A DNA stretch of 64,000 bases from Mycolicibacterium mucogenicum DSM 44124 (GTDB taxonomy: Bacteria > Actinomycetota > Actinomycetes > Mycobacteriales > Mycobacteriaceae). The stretch lies in contig NZ_CP062008.1 in NCBI RefSeq assembly GCF_005670685.2, positions 1,116,001-1,180,000 on the forward strand. The letters run 5' to 3'. The translations under genes and the position numbers were made by a program. The notes below the pieces were generated by a model. It ran no database searches. It was not told the origin of the DNA and was given only the letters and a program-made list of their open reading frames with translations. Below are positions 46,715-56,018 of the stretch, one piece after another (positions within the stretch are counted from its first letter, which is position 1; the number at the start of each line of letters is the position of its first letter).

Positions 46715-47497
46715 TCACGGCAAGCCGGAGGTGATGACCGGCGCGAGGCTGGTCAGGCTCATGAGTCCCGGCACGACGCCCGGGATGGCCTGTGCTGCCG
46801 GCGCGGCAGCTGCCACAGCGGCGGGTGCGGTGGCCAGCGGCGACGCCGCAGCCGGAGCGGCGAGCGGAGCCGTGGCGGCGGCCAGCGGTGCGGCAGCGGC
46901 CGGAGCAGCGGCAGCCAGCGGTGCGGCCAACGGTGCGGTCGCGGCGGCGAGCGGTGCAGTCAGCGGCGAGGTCGCAGCGGTTGCGGCGGTCGCAGCCGGC
47001 GCGGCGGCAGCAGCCGGCTGCGGCAGCAGGTTCGCCAGCGGGGTACCGGCCGGCAGCAGCGAGGTCAGGTCACCCGGGAAGGCGATCTGCTTCGGCAGCG
47101 GCACCGGCGAGCCCGGAATCTGCGGCAGGTTGATGTTGGCCGACGGGATGATGCCCTGGGCCGGGGCAGGCGCGGCGGCAGCGGCAGGAGCGGCAGCGGC
47201 CGGAGCGGTGGCGCCGGGGACCAGGTTCTGCGGCAAGGTCACCGACGCGGTGGCGGCGGGAGCGGCCGGAGCAGCAGCCGGCGCGCCCGAGGTCAGGGCC
47301 TGGGTGACACCCGACAGTGCCTGGACCGGAGCCTGGGCGAGTTCGTTGACCAGCGGCGTGCCGGGCACGACGGGGGCCGGGGCCGCGGGGGCCGGGTCGG
47401 CGGCGGCGACCGCGCTCAGCGCGATCGCCACCGGCACTGCTCCGGCGGCGGCAATCATGCTGGTGGCCAACAATTTTCCAGTGGTGCGTGTGCGCAT
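46715..47497 (-). CDS. secreted Ala/Pro-rich low-complexity protein (Rv1158c-like)
   Basis: This 260-aa protein has a signal peptide ([33 protein letters not shown]) and a body of Ala/Pro repeats. Degenerate units around APLAA and AAAPAAAAP run from about 90 to 235, with no Cys and no folded domain evident. It is probably a surface or wall-associated disordered protein. It precedes the Rv1157c-like gene by 45 bases and is divergent from pimE, the same arrangement as Rv1158c and Rv1159. Confidence 0.85.
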   Translation of the reverse strand: MRTRTTGKLLATSMIAAAGAVPVAIALSAVAAADPAPAAPAPVVPGTPLVNELAQAPVQALSGVTQALTSGAPAAAPAAPAATASVTLPQNLVPGATAPAAAAPAAAAAPAPAQGIIPSANINLPQIPGSPVPLPKQIAFPGDLTSLLPAGTPLANLLPQPAAAAAPAATAATAATSPLTAPLAAATAPLAAPLAAAAPAAAAPLAAATAPLAAPAAASPLATAPAAVAAAAPAAQAIPGVVPGLMSLTSLAPVITSGLP

Positions 47498-47615
47498 TTT
47501 GGGGGTCCTCCCGGTCCAAGTCGTGGCGCGTCATCACCGAAGCTATTCAGTTACTGGTGTTACTCAAGTGACACGTGTGGCATTTATAGATCCGTTACTG
47601 ATCGGAAGGCGAAGG

Positions 47616-48815
47616 GTGACCGACCGTTACAGTCATGCGATAAACACCGCCACGCGATCAGTTCTCCGCTGGGCGCCGCTGATGCTGGCGCTCAGCGTCG
47701 CTGCGCGCTTCGCTTGGACCTACCTAGTGCCCAATGGAGCCAACTTCGTCGACCTCCACGTGTACGTCGGCGGCGCGGCGACGCTCGGCAGTGGCCACCC
47801 GCTGTACGACTACGTCTACGCCGACCAGACGCCCGACTTCCCGCTGCCGTTCACCTATCCGCCGTTCGCGGCGGTGCTGTTCTATCCGCTGCACTTCGTG
47901 CCGTTCGGTTTGCTGGCGTTCTGCTGGCAGGTCGGCATCATCGGCGCGCTCTACGGCGTGGTGTGGATCAGCTTGCGGCTCATCGGTTCTGCCGATCCCG
48001 CGCATCGGCTGGCCATGGCGTGGACGGCCGTCGGCATCTGGACCGAGCCGCTGCGCAGCACGTTCGACTACGGGCAGATCAACGTCATCCTCGTACTGGG
48101 CGCTCTCTACGCGGTCTACAGCACCCGCTGGTGGTGGTCCGGTCTGCTGGTCGGTCTGGCCGCCGGGGTGAAGCTGACACCCGCGGTGACGGGCCTCTAT
48201 TTCCTGGGCGTCCGCCGGTGGGGTGCTGCGGTGTTCGCGGCCGTCACCTTCGCCGGCACCGTGCTGGTGTCGTGGCTGGTACTGCGCGGTCAGGCGCTCT
48301 ACTACTTCACCGACCTCCTCGGCGACGCCAACCGGATCGGTCCCGTCGCGACGTCGTTCAACCAGTCCTGGCGCGGCGCGATCTCGCGAATCGTCGGCCA
48401 CGACGCCGGTTTCGAGCCCGCGGTGCTGATCGCGGTGGTGCTGACGGCCGTGCTGGCGGTGTTCGCCTGGCGCGCCGTCTACGGTCCCGACCGGCCCGAC
48501 CGCCTGGGCGCGCTGCTCGTCGTGCAGTTGTTCGGACTGCTGTTCTCGCCGATCTCGTGGACGCACCACTGGGTGTGGCTGATCCCGCTGATGATGTGGC
48601 TGTGGCACGGGCCGTTCGCGGCGCTCGCTTCCGCGCGGGTCTTGCGCTGGACCTGGCTGGTGCTGCTGCTCGTCGGTGTCCCGTGGCTGCTGAGTTTCGC
48701 GCAGCCGACGATCTGGGTGATCAGCCGTCCGTGGTACCTGGCGTGGGCGGGGCTGATCTACCCGGTGATGACGGTGGTGACGCTGGCGTGGATGGCTAGA
48801 CGACGAGTCCGTTGA
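47616..48815 (+). CDS. pimE: polyprenol-phosphate-mannose-dependent alpha-1,2-mannosyltransferase PimE
   Basis: This 399-aa GT-C fold membrane enzyme starts at GTG 47616 with GGAAGG 6 bases upstream. The first extracytoplasmic loop carries the catalytic acidic pattern [14 protein letters not shown]; the known essential Asp of PimE lies here. Other conserved stretches are [38 protein letters not shown] and [13 protein letters not shown]. It adds the fifth mannose to PIM4 to make polar PIMs on the periplasmic side. It is the counterpart of Rv1159. Its stop overlaps the convergent PCD gene by 20 bases. LpqW, which steers PIM4 toward lipomannan, is encoded at 54135. Confidence 0.96.
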   Translation: MTDRYSHAINTATRSVLRWAPLMLALSVAARFAWTYLVPNGANFVDLHVYVGGAATLGSGHPLYDYVYADQTPDFPLPFTYPPFAAVLFYPLHFVPFGLLAFCWQVGIIGALYGVVWISLRLIGSADPAHRLAMAWTAVGIWTEPLRSTFDYGQINVILVLGALYAVYSTRWWWSGLLVGLAAGVKLTPAVTGLYFLGVRRWGAAVFAAVTFAGTVLVSWLVLRGQALYYFTDLLGDANRIGPVATSFNQSWRGAISRIVGHDAGFEPAVLIAVVLTAVLAVFAWRAVYGPDRPDRLGALLVVQLFGLLFSPISWTHHWVWLIPLMMWLWHGPFAALASARVLRWTWLVLLLVGVPWLLSFAQPTIWVISRPWYLAWAGLIYPVMTVVTLAWMARRRVR

Positions 48816-49071
48816 TGTCCGTGGCCATCTCAACGTCCTTGTCGGTGATGCCACCTTCGGAATGCGTGACCAGCGTGAAAGTCACTGTTCGCCAACGGAT
48901 ATCGATGTCCGGATGATGGTCCTTGGCTTCCGCGTGGATCGCCACCCGGCGGACGGCATCGATGCCGTCGAGGAAAGCCGGGAACTTCACGGACCTGCGT
49001 AGTGCGCCGTCGACGCGTTCCCAACCTTCGGGCAGTGCGGCGTCTACTTGTTCATCGGTGAGGACGGCCAT
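48796..49071 (-). CDS. pterin-4a-carbinolamine dehydratase
   Basis: This 91-aa protein has the family signature [13 protein letters not shown] with downstream [14 protein letters not shown]. The paired His residues and the following Asp form the active site. It dehydrates 4a-hydroxytetrahydropterins, or may moonlight as in other bacteria without aromatic hydroxylases. It corresponds to Rv1159A. It overlaps the 3' end of pimE by 20 bases on the opposite strand. Confidence 0.93.
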   Translation of the reverse strand: MAVLTDEQVDAALPEGWERVDGALRRSVKFPAFLDGIDAVRRVAIHAEAKDHHPDIDIRWRTVTFTLVTHSEGGITDKDVEMATDINGLVV

Positions 49072-49267
49072 GGTTTCGAACGTACTCCGGCCCACGCCCC
49101 TACGCCGAGAGTGCGGGCTACCGGTGGTGGACCTCGGCGCGTCATCTCGGTAGCCGTCACACTCGACGTGCGGCCGGACCGGCAGCCCACACCTGTCTGT
49201 CGATCTGCCTGTGGATAACCGCGTTCGCGTCGGCATTTCTGTCGGTGCCGGCTTCCAAAGTGGCGGT

Positions 49268-50155
49268 ATGGACGAGGTTTTCCGCGGATCGGATGCGCTG
49301 CGCGCCGGCGTGCTCACCGAACATCGACTCCGCAACTACTTCCGTCCGGTGTTTCGCGATGTGTATGTCGCCAACGACACGGTGATGACCGCTGCGCTCA
49401 AGGCGCGGGCCGCGTGGCTGGCAGTCGGACCCGACGTGGTCCTGGCCGGTGTCTCCGCGGCGGCGGTGCATCGCGCCGAATGGCTTGACCCAGACCTTCC
49501 TGCCGTCGTCGTGCGCAACGATCGACACTGCCCATCGGGCATGGTCGTCCATTCGTATGCCCTTGCGCCGCACGAAGTTTGCACGGTGCGCGGCATGCGT
49601 GTCACGACACCGGCGCGTACTGCCTTCGATCTCGGCCGGCTGTTGCCGGCGCCGGAAGCGGTGCCGATTCTCGATGCACTGATCCGATCGACGGTGTTGG
49701 AGACATCGGAGGTCTGGGATATTGCGGCTGCCCATCCCGGCCTGCGTGGCGTCCGACGGCTGGGAGGCACGGTCGGTCTTGCCGACGGCGGCGCCGAGAC
49801 TGCGCTTCAGTCGCGCGTCCGCACGCTGTTGGCGAAAGCAAATCTGCCGCCCCTGGAAACCCAAATTCTGGTGGGTGACGAGCTCGGGCCGGTGTTCACC
49901 CGAGCTCACATGGGATGGCGACAGTGGCAGGTGGTCGTCCAATGCGATGAGGACCTCGACTGGACCTTGGAACGACGATCGTGGCAGTTCGAGTACACGG
50001 AGAACCTGGAACGAATCGGGTGGCGCAATGTGTGGGTGACCGCAGCAATGATGCGCGACCCACGGATGGTGGCGTGGCGCGTCAACGATGCGGTTCGAAT
50101 CGCGCGCCGTCGACTTCCGCTGAATCGCGGCGCCGAACGTGGCGCTAAGCGGTGA
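49268..50155 (+). CDS. AbiEi/DUF559-type mycobacterial protein
   Basis: This protein is 295 aa from ATG 49268. Its N-terminal pattern [32 protein letters not shown] and [12 protein letters not shown] are typical of a large mycobacterial paralogue family that pairs an AbiEi-like winged-helix region with a C-terminal DUF559/Vsr-like nuclease fold. The nuclease strand normally has an acidic EYDG-type motif; here it reads [11 protein letters not shown], then [23 protein letters not shown], so activity is doubtful. No antitoxin partner is adjacent. Its 3' end runs into a dispersed repeat at 50135. Confidence 0.75.
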   Translation: MDEVFRGSDALRAGVLTEHRLRNYFRPVFRDVYVANDTVMTAALKARAAWLAVGPDVVLAGVSAAAVHRAEWLDPDLPAVVVRNDRHCPSGMVVHSYALAPHEVCTVRGMRVTTPARTAFDLGRLLPAPEAVPILDALIRSTVLETSEVWDIAAAHPGLRGVRRLGGTVGLADGGAETALQSRVRTLLAKANLPPLETQILVGDELGPVFTRAHMGWRQWQVVVQCDEDLDWTLERRSWQFEYTENLERIGWRNVWVTAAMMRDPRMVAWRVNDAVRIARRRLPLNRGAERGAKR

Positions 50156-50199
50156 CGACACGCGGATGGTTGGCGCGGTAGTCCACACACTCGACGTAG
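50135..50199. repeat. dispersed intergenic repeat, copy 1
   Basis: This 65-base stretch (begins GAACGTGGCGCT, includes GGTGACGACACGC, ends CTCGACGTAG) has a diverged copy at 63611-63674 and a partial one at 49150-49170 (CCGTCACACTCGACGTG end). It covers the last codons and stop of the DUF559-type gene. Confidence 0.6.
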
Positions 50200-50228
50200 C
50201 AAGCCGGGTGGCAAGTAGGTTCAGAGCC

Positions 50229-50606
50229 GTGATCGTCGTCGCCGGAGCCCTCATCGCCGACGCCAGACTGCTGGTCGCTCAGCGCAATCGGCCGCCGGAA
50301 CTCGCCGGCCTCTGGGAGCTGCCGGGTGGGAAGGTCGCGCCGGGGGAGACCGACGCGCAGGCGCTGGCCCGTGAACTCCACGAGGAGCTGGGCGTCACCG
50401 TGGCCGTCGGGGAGAAGCTGGGCGAGGACGTGCCGTTGTCCGACACCGTCACATTGCGGGCGTATCGGGTGTCGACCGACGACGCGCCCCACGCCCACGA
50501 TCACCACGCCGTGCGCTGGGTGGGCGCAGCCGACCTGGAAGACCTGCCCTGGGTGCCGGCGGACCGCGCCTGGCTCGCGGAGCTGAAGGACGCGCTGACT
50601 CAGTAG
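50229..50606 (+). CDS. mutT2: MutT2-type Nudix hydrolase
   Basis: This 125-aa protein from GTG 50229 contains the Nudix box GGKVAPGETDAQALARELHEELGV (GX5EX7REUXEEXGU) preceded by LAGLWELP. It hydrolyses oxidised or methylated pyrimidine nucleotides (5-methyl-dCTP, dCTP) to protect the dNTP pool. Order and sequence match Rv1160 (141 aa); the C terminus here is shorter. In M. tuberculosis narGHJI follows; here two small leftward genes do. Its stop overlaps the first of these by 7 bases. Confidence 0.92.
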   Translation: MIVVAGALIADARLLVAQRNRPPELAGLWELPGGKVAPGETDAQALARELHEELGVTVAVGEKLGEDVPLSDTVTLRAYRVSTDDAPHAHDHHAVRWVGAADLEDLPWVPADRAWLAELKDALTQ

Positions 50607-50872
50607 TGCAGCTTGTCGCCGACGACGCGCGTCGACGCCATCGCCGTGCCGTGCTGCGCGGTGTACAGCGGGTGCAGCAGCGCGGGGTACTTGCAATGCG
50701 GGCAGTCGGTCTTCGGCTTGTTCACCGTGGAGAACGCCAAATGGTGACACGCAGCACACCTCACCACGAAGAATCCGCCCGCCCAATTGGCCAATCCGGC
50801 GAATATCGCGGCCGTTGCGCCGAGCGCCAGCACGAACCCGATGACTCCGGTCAACACTTCGTAGATGGTCAT
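50600..50872 (-). CDS. small membrane protein with zinc-ribbon-like Cys pairs
   Basis: This 90-aa protein has one N-terminal membrane helix (about 8-30, VLTGVIGFVLALGATAAIFAGLA) followed by a short soluble part. Two Cys pairs (RCAACHH and DCPHCKYP) could bind zinc or an Fe-S centre. The family is not recognised. It overlaps the mutT2 stop by 7 bases and is followed upstream by the small basic gene at 50957 on the same strand. The pair occupies the position of narGHJI in M. tuberculosis. Confidence 0.75.
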   Translation of the reverse strand: MTIYEVLTGVIGFVLALGATAAIFAGLANWAGGFFVVRCAACHHLAFSTVNKPKTDCPHCKYPALLHPLYTAQHGTAMASTRVVGDKLHY

Positions 50873-50956
50873 GACGGCGACCTCCTCGCGACGCTTCCCG
50901 CGGACGTTTCCACGGTACTCGCGAAACTGGCATCGAGGCAGGTCAATAGCTATATC

Positions 50957-51124
50957 TCAAGCCTTGCGGGCGCGCTTGTAAACCTTCTCGAGATCCTTGC
51001 CGTGAACCCCGTGGTGCGCCGCCTTCTGGACCTTGTGCAGCACCAGCGGACACCGCTTGCACCGGGGCTTGCTGCGGCAGCACTTCTTCTTCGGTTTAGC
51101 CCCGGCGAGCTTGCTGGCCTTCAT
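50957..51124 (-). CDS. small basic Cys-cluster protein, 55 aa
   Basis: A 55-codon leftward frame from ATG 51124 encodes a protein with 18 Lys/Arg and a compact cluster KKCCRSKPRCKRCP (Cys15, 16, 22, 25), then LVLHKVQKAAHHGVHG. The composition suggests a nucleic-acid-binding or metal-binding small protein. Codon use is like real genes. It is divergent from typA with 68 bases between starts. Family unknown. A ribosomal-associated role is suggested only by charge and by lying beside typA. Confidence 0.75.
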   Translation of the reverse strand: MKASKLAGAKPKKKCCRSKPRCKRCPLVLHKVQKAAHHGVHGKDLEKVYKRARKA

Positions 51125-51192
51125 CGATTAGCAGTTTTGCCAGGCCGTTCGCGGTTTCGCAAACCGACCCCCTCGCTGCGACAATCTTGGGC

Positions 51193-53097
51193 GTGAGTGA
51201 GCAGGCCAGTGCCGGATTCAGAAATGTCGCCATCGTCGCACACGTCGACCACGGCAAGACGACCCTCGTCGATGCCATGCTGCGGCAGTCCGGAGCCCTG
51301 GACCGGGGTGACGACTCCACCGAACGCATCATGGACTCGGGTGACCTGGAGAAGGAAAAGGGCATCACGATCCTGGCCAAGAACACCGCGGTGCACCGGC
51401 ACAACGCCGACGGCACCGTGACGGTCATCAACGTGATCGACACCCCCGGCCACGCCGACTTCGGTGGTGAGGTCGAGCGCGGTCTGTCGATGGTCGACGG
51501 TGTCGTGCTGCTGGTCGACGCCTCCGAGGGCCCGCTGCCGCAGACCCGCTTCGTGCTGCGCAAGGCACTGGCCGCGCACCTGCCCGTCATCCTCGTGGTC
51601 AACAAGACCGACCGGCCTGACGCCCGTATCGCCGAGGTCGTCGAGGAGAGCCACGACCTGCTGCTCGACGTCGCCTCCGACCTGGACGAAGAAGCCCAGG
51701 CCGCGGCCGAGAAGGCCCTGGACCTGCCGACCCTGTACGCCTCGGGTCGCGCCGGCGTGGCCTCGACCGTCCAGCCCGCCAACGGCGAGGTGCCCGACAG
51801 CGAGAACCTGGACCCGCTGTTCGACGTGCTGCTCGAGCACATCCCGGCGCCCAAGGGCAACCCGGACGCCCCGCTGCAGGCCCTGGTCACCAACCTCGAC
51901 GCGTCGGCCTTCCTCGGCCGTCTGGCGCTCGTCCGGATTTACAACGGCAAGCTCAAGAAGGGCCAGCAGGTGGCCTGGATGCGTGAGGTCGACGGCGCGC
52001 CCGTCATCACCACCGGCAAGATCACCGAGCTGCTCGTCACCGTCGGCGTCGAGCGCACACCGACCACCGAAGCCGTCGCCGGCGACATCGTCGCTGTCGC
52101 GGGTATGCCCGAGATCATGATCGGCGACACCCTCGCCGACCCCGATCACGCGCACGCCCTGCCGCGTATCACCGTCGACGAGCCGGCCATCTCGGTGACC
52201 ATCGGCACCAACAGCTCGCCGCTGGCCGGCAAGGTCTCCGGTCACAAGCTGACGGCTCGAATGGTCAAGTCCCGCTTGGATTCCGAGCTCATCGGTAACG
52301 TCTCGATCCGCGTTGTCGACATCGGCCGCCCGGACGCCTGGGAGGTCCAGGGCCGTGGTGAGCTGGCGCTGGCCGTGCTCGTCGAGCAGATGCGCCGCGA
52401 AGGCTTCGAGATGACCGTCGGCAAGCCGCAGGTGGTCACCCGGCAGATCGACGGCAAGCTGCACGAGCCGTTCGAAGCCATGACCATCGACTGTCCCGAC
52501 GAGTTCGTCGGCGCCATCACCCAGCTGATGGCCGCCCGCAAGGGCCGCATGGAAGAGATGACGAACCACGCCGCCGGCTGGGTCCGCATGGACTTCATCG
52601 TGCCGTCGCGTGGCCTGATCGGCTTCCGCACCGACTTCCTGACCCTGACACGCGGCACCGGCATCGCCAACGCCGTGTTCGACGGCTACCGCCCGTGGGC
52701 CGGCGAGATCCGCGCCCGCCACACCGGTTCGCTGGTCTCCGACCGCAGCGGCTCGGTGACCCCGTTCGCGATGATCCAGCTGGCTGACCGTGGTCAGTTC
52801 TTCGTCGAGCCGGGCCAGGACACCTACGAGGGCCAGGTCGTGGGCATCAACCCGCGCGCCGAGGACCTCGACATCAACGTCACCCGCGAGAAGAAGCTGA
52901 CGAACATGCGCAGCTCGACGGCCGACGTCATGGAGACCCTGGCGCGCCCGCTGGAGCTCGGCCTGGAGCAGGCCATGGAGTTCTGCGCCGAGGACGAGTG
53001 CGTCGAGGTCACGCCCGAAGTCGTGCGCGTGCGCAAGGTCGAGCTGACCGCGAGCCTGCGCGCTCGCGCCAAGGCCCGCGAGAAGGCCCGCAACTAA
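51193..53097 (+). CDS. typA: translational GTPase TypA/BipA
   Basis: This 634-aa protein from GTG 51193 (a TTG 6 bases earlier is in frame) has G-domain motifs AHVDHGKTT (G1), STERIMDSGDLEKEKGITI (G2 region), DTPGHADF (G3) and NKTDRPDAR (G4). EF-G-like domains II, III and V follow (GRGELALAVLVEQMRREGFEM), and then the TypA-specific C-terminal domain (PRAEDLDINVTREKKLTNMRSST). It binds the ribosome during stress and assembly of the 50S subunit. It is the counterpart of Rv1165 (628 aa). Confidence 0.97.
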   Translation: MSEQASAGFRNVAIVAHVDHGKTTLVDAMLRQSGALDRGDDSTERIMDSGDLEKEKGITILAKNTAVHRHNADGTVTVINVIDTPGHADFGGEVERGLSMVDGVVLLVDASEGPLPQTRFVLRKALAAHLPVILVVNKTDRPDARIAEVVEESHDLLLDVASDLDEEAQAAAEKALDLPTLYASGRAGVASTVQPANGEVPDSENLDPLFDVLLEHIPAPKGNPDAPLQALVTNLDASAFLGRLALVRIYNGKLKKGQQVAWMREVDGAPVITTGKITELLVTVGVERTPTTEAVAGDIVAVAGMPEIMIGDTLADPDHAHALPRITVDEPAISVTIGTNSSPLAGKVSGHKLTARMVKSRLDSELIGNVSIRVVDIGRPDAWEVQGRGELALAVLVEQMRREGFEMTVGKPQVVTRQIDGKLHEPFEAMTIDCPDEFVGAITQLMAARKGRMEEMTNHAAGWVRMDFIVPSRGLIGFRTDFLTLTRGTGIANAVFDGYRPWAGEIRARHTGSLVSDRSGSVTPFAMIQLADRGQFFVEPGQDTYEGQVVGINPRAEDLDINVTREKKLTNMRSSTADVMETLARPLELGLEQAMEFCAEDECVEVTPEVVRVRKVELTASLRARAKAREKARN

Positions 53098-53143
53098 CGA
53101 TCCAAGCCGAAAGGCCGGTTGGCGCACGCGTTTTCGCGGAGTG

Positions 53144-54031
53144 CTAGTCCCCCGCAAGCGGGTGGTGCCCCCAGGCCTTTTTCTGGTTTTGGTCCAGCCA
53201 GGCGACGCCATCCTCGGCCGCCTTGATCAGCGCGCCGCGCTCACCGAAGTACGTCGACACCGCGCCGACCCACGGCAGCGCGCTCAAGCGCTGCCACCAC
53301 TTCGTCGGCTGTGGCCGCTTGGCGATCTCGTCGAACGTCGCGCGCAGGATGCCGGCCAGCTGCCAGACGGTCTTCACGACAACGACCGGCAGCGACGACG
53401 TGATGGCCTCCAGGGGCTTCCAGCCGTCCGGCGGGGTTTCGGGAAGCGGGTCCGGTTCCGGGGGCTGCGGCACGTCGAAGTCAGCAGGGAGCTGCCGCCC
53501 GCACAACACCGCGGCCAGCAGCCGCACCTGCTCACGCCGATCGGTGACGCCGTATTCGCGGGCCACCGCGCACAACACGATGGCGTCGTTGATGAACCCG
53601 GCCAACTCGCTCACCGGCAGCACCCGGGCCAGCCAACCGAACGCGCCCGGTGTGGCCACCAGCAGTGTGTTCAGCGCACCGACGCGGTGCACCCACCAAT
53701 GGATGCGCTCGTCGCGGCTCAGCCGCTCCCACGCGGCGGTGCCGGGCAGGTCGGCGGCGTTCAGTAGGTGGGCGCCCGCGTTCAACGCGCGGTCCGTGGT
53801 GCTGGGGCTGCGACCGGCCTCGGCGCGACGGTGCCCCACCCGCAGCCGACGGACCAGGTCACCCACCCCGCGCGGCGGACGGAGCAGGCGGTGGGTGCGC
53901 TTGCGCAGCCCGATCGGGTCGGCTTGTGACAGCACATTGAGCAAGGGGTTGATGACGGCGACGGCGCGGCTCAGCGCGTCGGCGACGTCGGCGTCGGACA
54001 GTGGGGTGTACGGCTTCGGCAGTAGGCCCAT
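53144..54031 (-). CDS. hypothetical mycobacterial protein
   Basis: This protein is about 295 aa from ATG 54031 (ATG 54052 gives 302). It is soluble and rich in Leu/Ala/Trp, with an Arg-rich N-terminal stretch ([29 protein letters not shown]) and a long alpha-helical middle ([51 protein letters not shown]). A Pro-rich linker (about 205-225) and a C-terminal helical part follow. It has no recognised domain, Cys motif or signal peptide. It lies between typA and lpqW, convergent with typA. Function unknown. Confidence 0.75.
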   Translation of the reverse strand: MGLLPKPYTPLSDADVADALSRAVAVINPLLNVLSQADPIGLRKRTHRLLRPPRGVGDLVRRLRVGHRRAEAGRSPSTTDRALNAGAHLLNAADLPGTAAWERLSRDERIHWWVHRVGALNTLLVATPGAFGWLARVLPVSELAGFINDAIVLCAVAREYGVTDRREQVRLLAAVLCGRQLPADFDVPQPPEPDPLPETPPDGWKPLEAITSSLPVVVVKTVWQLAGILRATFDEIAKRPQPTKWWQRLSALPWVGAVSTYFGERGALIKAAEDGVAWLDQNQKKAWGHHPLAGD

Positions 54032-54134
54032 ACCGGAGATTGTGGACCACATCAGGGGCGAGCGGAGCGACGGGGATTTGCATCGGTGGCCTCGGATGGT
54101 GGTTCGGGCTCACGGTGCCGATACCCTGACTCTC

Positions 54135-56018
54135 GTGCCGACCGCCCGCCGCCAGCTGATGACGACAGGCGCACTGGTGTCGGTTCTGGCGCTCGCGGGC
54201 TGCACCGTCAGCCCGCCGCCGGCGCCGCGCAGCACCGAGACGACCAAGACCGTCGTCCCGCCGCCACCGAAGATGAGCCAGATCATCATGGCCATCGACT
54301 GGATCGGCCCCGGGTTCAACCCGCATCTGCAATCCGACCAGTCGCCGGTCAACGCGGCCATCTCGGCGCTGGTCCTGCCGAGCTCGTTCCGGCCCATCGC
54401 CGATCCGGCGGCGCCGTCGGGCTCGCGCTGGGAGCTGGACCCGTCGTTGCTGTTGTCGGCCGACGTGACAAATCAGAACCCGTTCACCGTCACGTACAAG
54501 ATCCGTCCCGAGGCGCAGTGGACCGACAACGCGCCGATCGCCGCCGACGACTACTGGTACCAGTGGCGCCAGATGGTCAGTCAGCCCGGCGTCGTCGACC
54601 CGGCCGGCTACGACCTGGTGACCGGTGTCCAGTCGGTCGACGGCGGTAAGACGGCCGTGGTGACGTTCGCCAAGCCCTACCCGGCCTGGCGGGAGTTGTT
54701 CAACAACATCCTGCCGGCGCACATCGTCAAGGACGTGCCGGGCGGTTTCGGTGCGGGCCTCGCGCGGGCCATGCCGGTGACCGGCGGTCAGTTCCGCGTC
54801 GAGAGCATCGACCCGCAGCGCGACGAAATCCTGCTGGCGCGCAACGACCGGTACTGGAGCGTGCCGTCGGTTCCCGACCAGGTGCTGTTCCGGCGCGGGG
54901 GATCGCCTGCGGCCCTTGCTGATTCGATCCGCAACCGGGACACCCAGGTGGCCCAGGTGCACGGTGGGCAGGCGACGTTCGCGCAACTCGCGGCGATCCC
55001 GGGCGTGCGGACCGCACGCATCGTCACCCCGCGGGTCATGCAGCTGACGCTGCGCGCGCAGCGTCCCGCGCTGACCGACGTCCAGGTCCGCAAGGCACTG
55101 CTGGGCCTCCTCGACGTCGGCCTGCTGGCCGCCGTCGGCGCGGGCAGCGACAACACCGTGACGCTGGCGCAGGCGCAGATCCGGACACCGTCGGACCCGG
55201 GCTACGTGCCGACGGCGCCACCGGCCCTGGACCGCAACGCCGCGATGGACCTGTTGGTGCGTGCCGGGTACAACATCGAGCCCGACGTCGCGCCACCGTC
55301 GCCGCCCGGCATGCCACCGCCACCGGGCCACGATCGGCTGGTCAAGGACGGTAAGCCGCTGGGGCTGGCGATCGGCGTCGCCGCCAACGACCCGACGTCG
55401 GTCGCGGTGGCCAACACCGCCGCTGACCAACTGCGCAGCGTCGGCATCGAGGCCACCGTGCTGGCCATGGATCCCGTGGCCCTGTACGCCGACGGACTGG
55501 AGCGCGTCGACGCGATCGTCGGCTGGCGCCATGCCGGCGGCGACCTGGCGACCGTGCTGGCGTCGCGCTACGGCTGCCCGGGATTGGACGCGACGGCCGT
55601 GTCTACTGCGACGCCGCCGGCACCGACCCAGCAGCCGACCCAGCAGCCGACGTCGGCATCGACCTCGAAAACCGCGGTGCCGCAGCCGTCGACACCGACG
55701 GTGACGTCGACGGCGCCGACCCTCCCGCTGCCCAAGCCGCTCGGCGGAGATCAGCTGGTGCAGGCGCCCAGTAACTTGACGGGCATCTGCGACCACGCGA
55801 TCCAGCCGCGGATCGATGCGGCGCTGGCCGGCACCGAGAAGATCGGTGACGTGCTGAACGAGTTGGAGCCCAAGCTCTGGGCGATGGAGACGGTGCTGCC
55901 GATCCTGCAGGACACCACGATCGTCGCGGCCGGGCCGACGGTGCAGAACGTCAGCCTCACCGGCGCCGTCCCGGTCGGGATCGTGGGCGACGCCGGCAAG
56001 TGGGTCAAGGTCCCCTGA
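54135..56018 (+). CDS. lpqW: lipoprotein LpqW
   Basis: From GTG 54135 the protein is 627 aa (M. tuberculosis LpqW is about 635). The signal peptide ends in a lipobox LALAGC, with the acylated Cys at residue 23. The mature part has the SBP_bac_5 fold ([25 protein letters not shown], then [28 protein letters not shown]), with a Pro/Thr/Ser-rich insertion near 495-545. LpqW is not a transporter component; it regulates the branch between polar PIMs and lipoarabinomannan and interacts genetically with pimE (47616). An open frame upstream is not part of it. Its 3' end overlaps the CLC gene by 14 bases. Confidence 0.95.
   Translation: MPTARRQLMTTGALVSVLALAGCTVSPPPAPRSTETTKTVVPPPPKMSQIIMAIDWIGPGFNPHLQSDQSPVNAAISALVLPSSFRPIADPAAPSGSRWELDPSLLLSADVTNQNPFTVTYKIRPEAQWTDNAPIAADDYWYQWRQMVSQPGVVDPAGYDLVTGVQSVDGGKTAVVTFAKPYPAWRELFNNILPAHIVKDVPGGFGAGLARAMPVTGGQFRVESIDPQRDEILLARNDRYWSVPSVPDQVLFRRGGSPAALADSIRNRDTQVAQVHGGQATFAQLAAIPGVRTARIVTPRVMQLTLRAQRPALTDVQVRKALLGLLDVGLLAAVGAGSDNTVTLAQAQIRTPSDPGYVPTAPPALDRNAAMDLLVRAGYNIEPDVAPPSPPGMPPPPGHDRLVKDGKPLGLAIGVAANDPTSVAVANTAADQLRSVGIEATVLAMDPVALYADGLERVDAIVGWRHAGGDLATVLASRYGCPGLDATAVSTATPPAPTQQPTQQPTSASTSKTAVPQPSTPTVTSTAPTLPLPKPLGGDQLVQAPSNLTGICDHAIQPRIDAALAGTEKIGDVLNELEPKLWAMETVLPILQDTTIVAAGPTVQNVSLTGAVPVGIVGDAGKWVKVP

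Noticed and set aside
46289..47615. Long plus-strand frames opposite the Ala/Pro-rich secreted genes, one running into pimE
   Set aside because: They consist of Gly/Arg-rich or Ala/Gly-rich shadow translation. The signal peptides on the minus strand and the PimE start at 47616 settle the reading.
53223..54134. In-frame extension that would fuse 300 residues to the N terminus of LpqW
   Set aside because: The lipoprotein signal peptide and lipobox start right after GTG 54135, so the extension would destroy the export signal. It lies opposite another gene.
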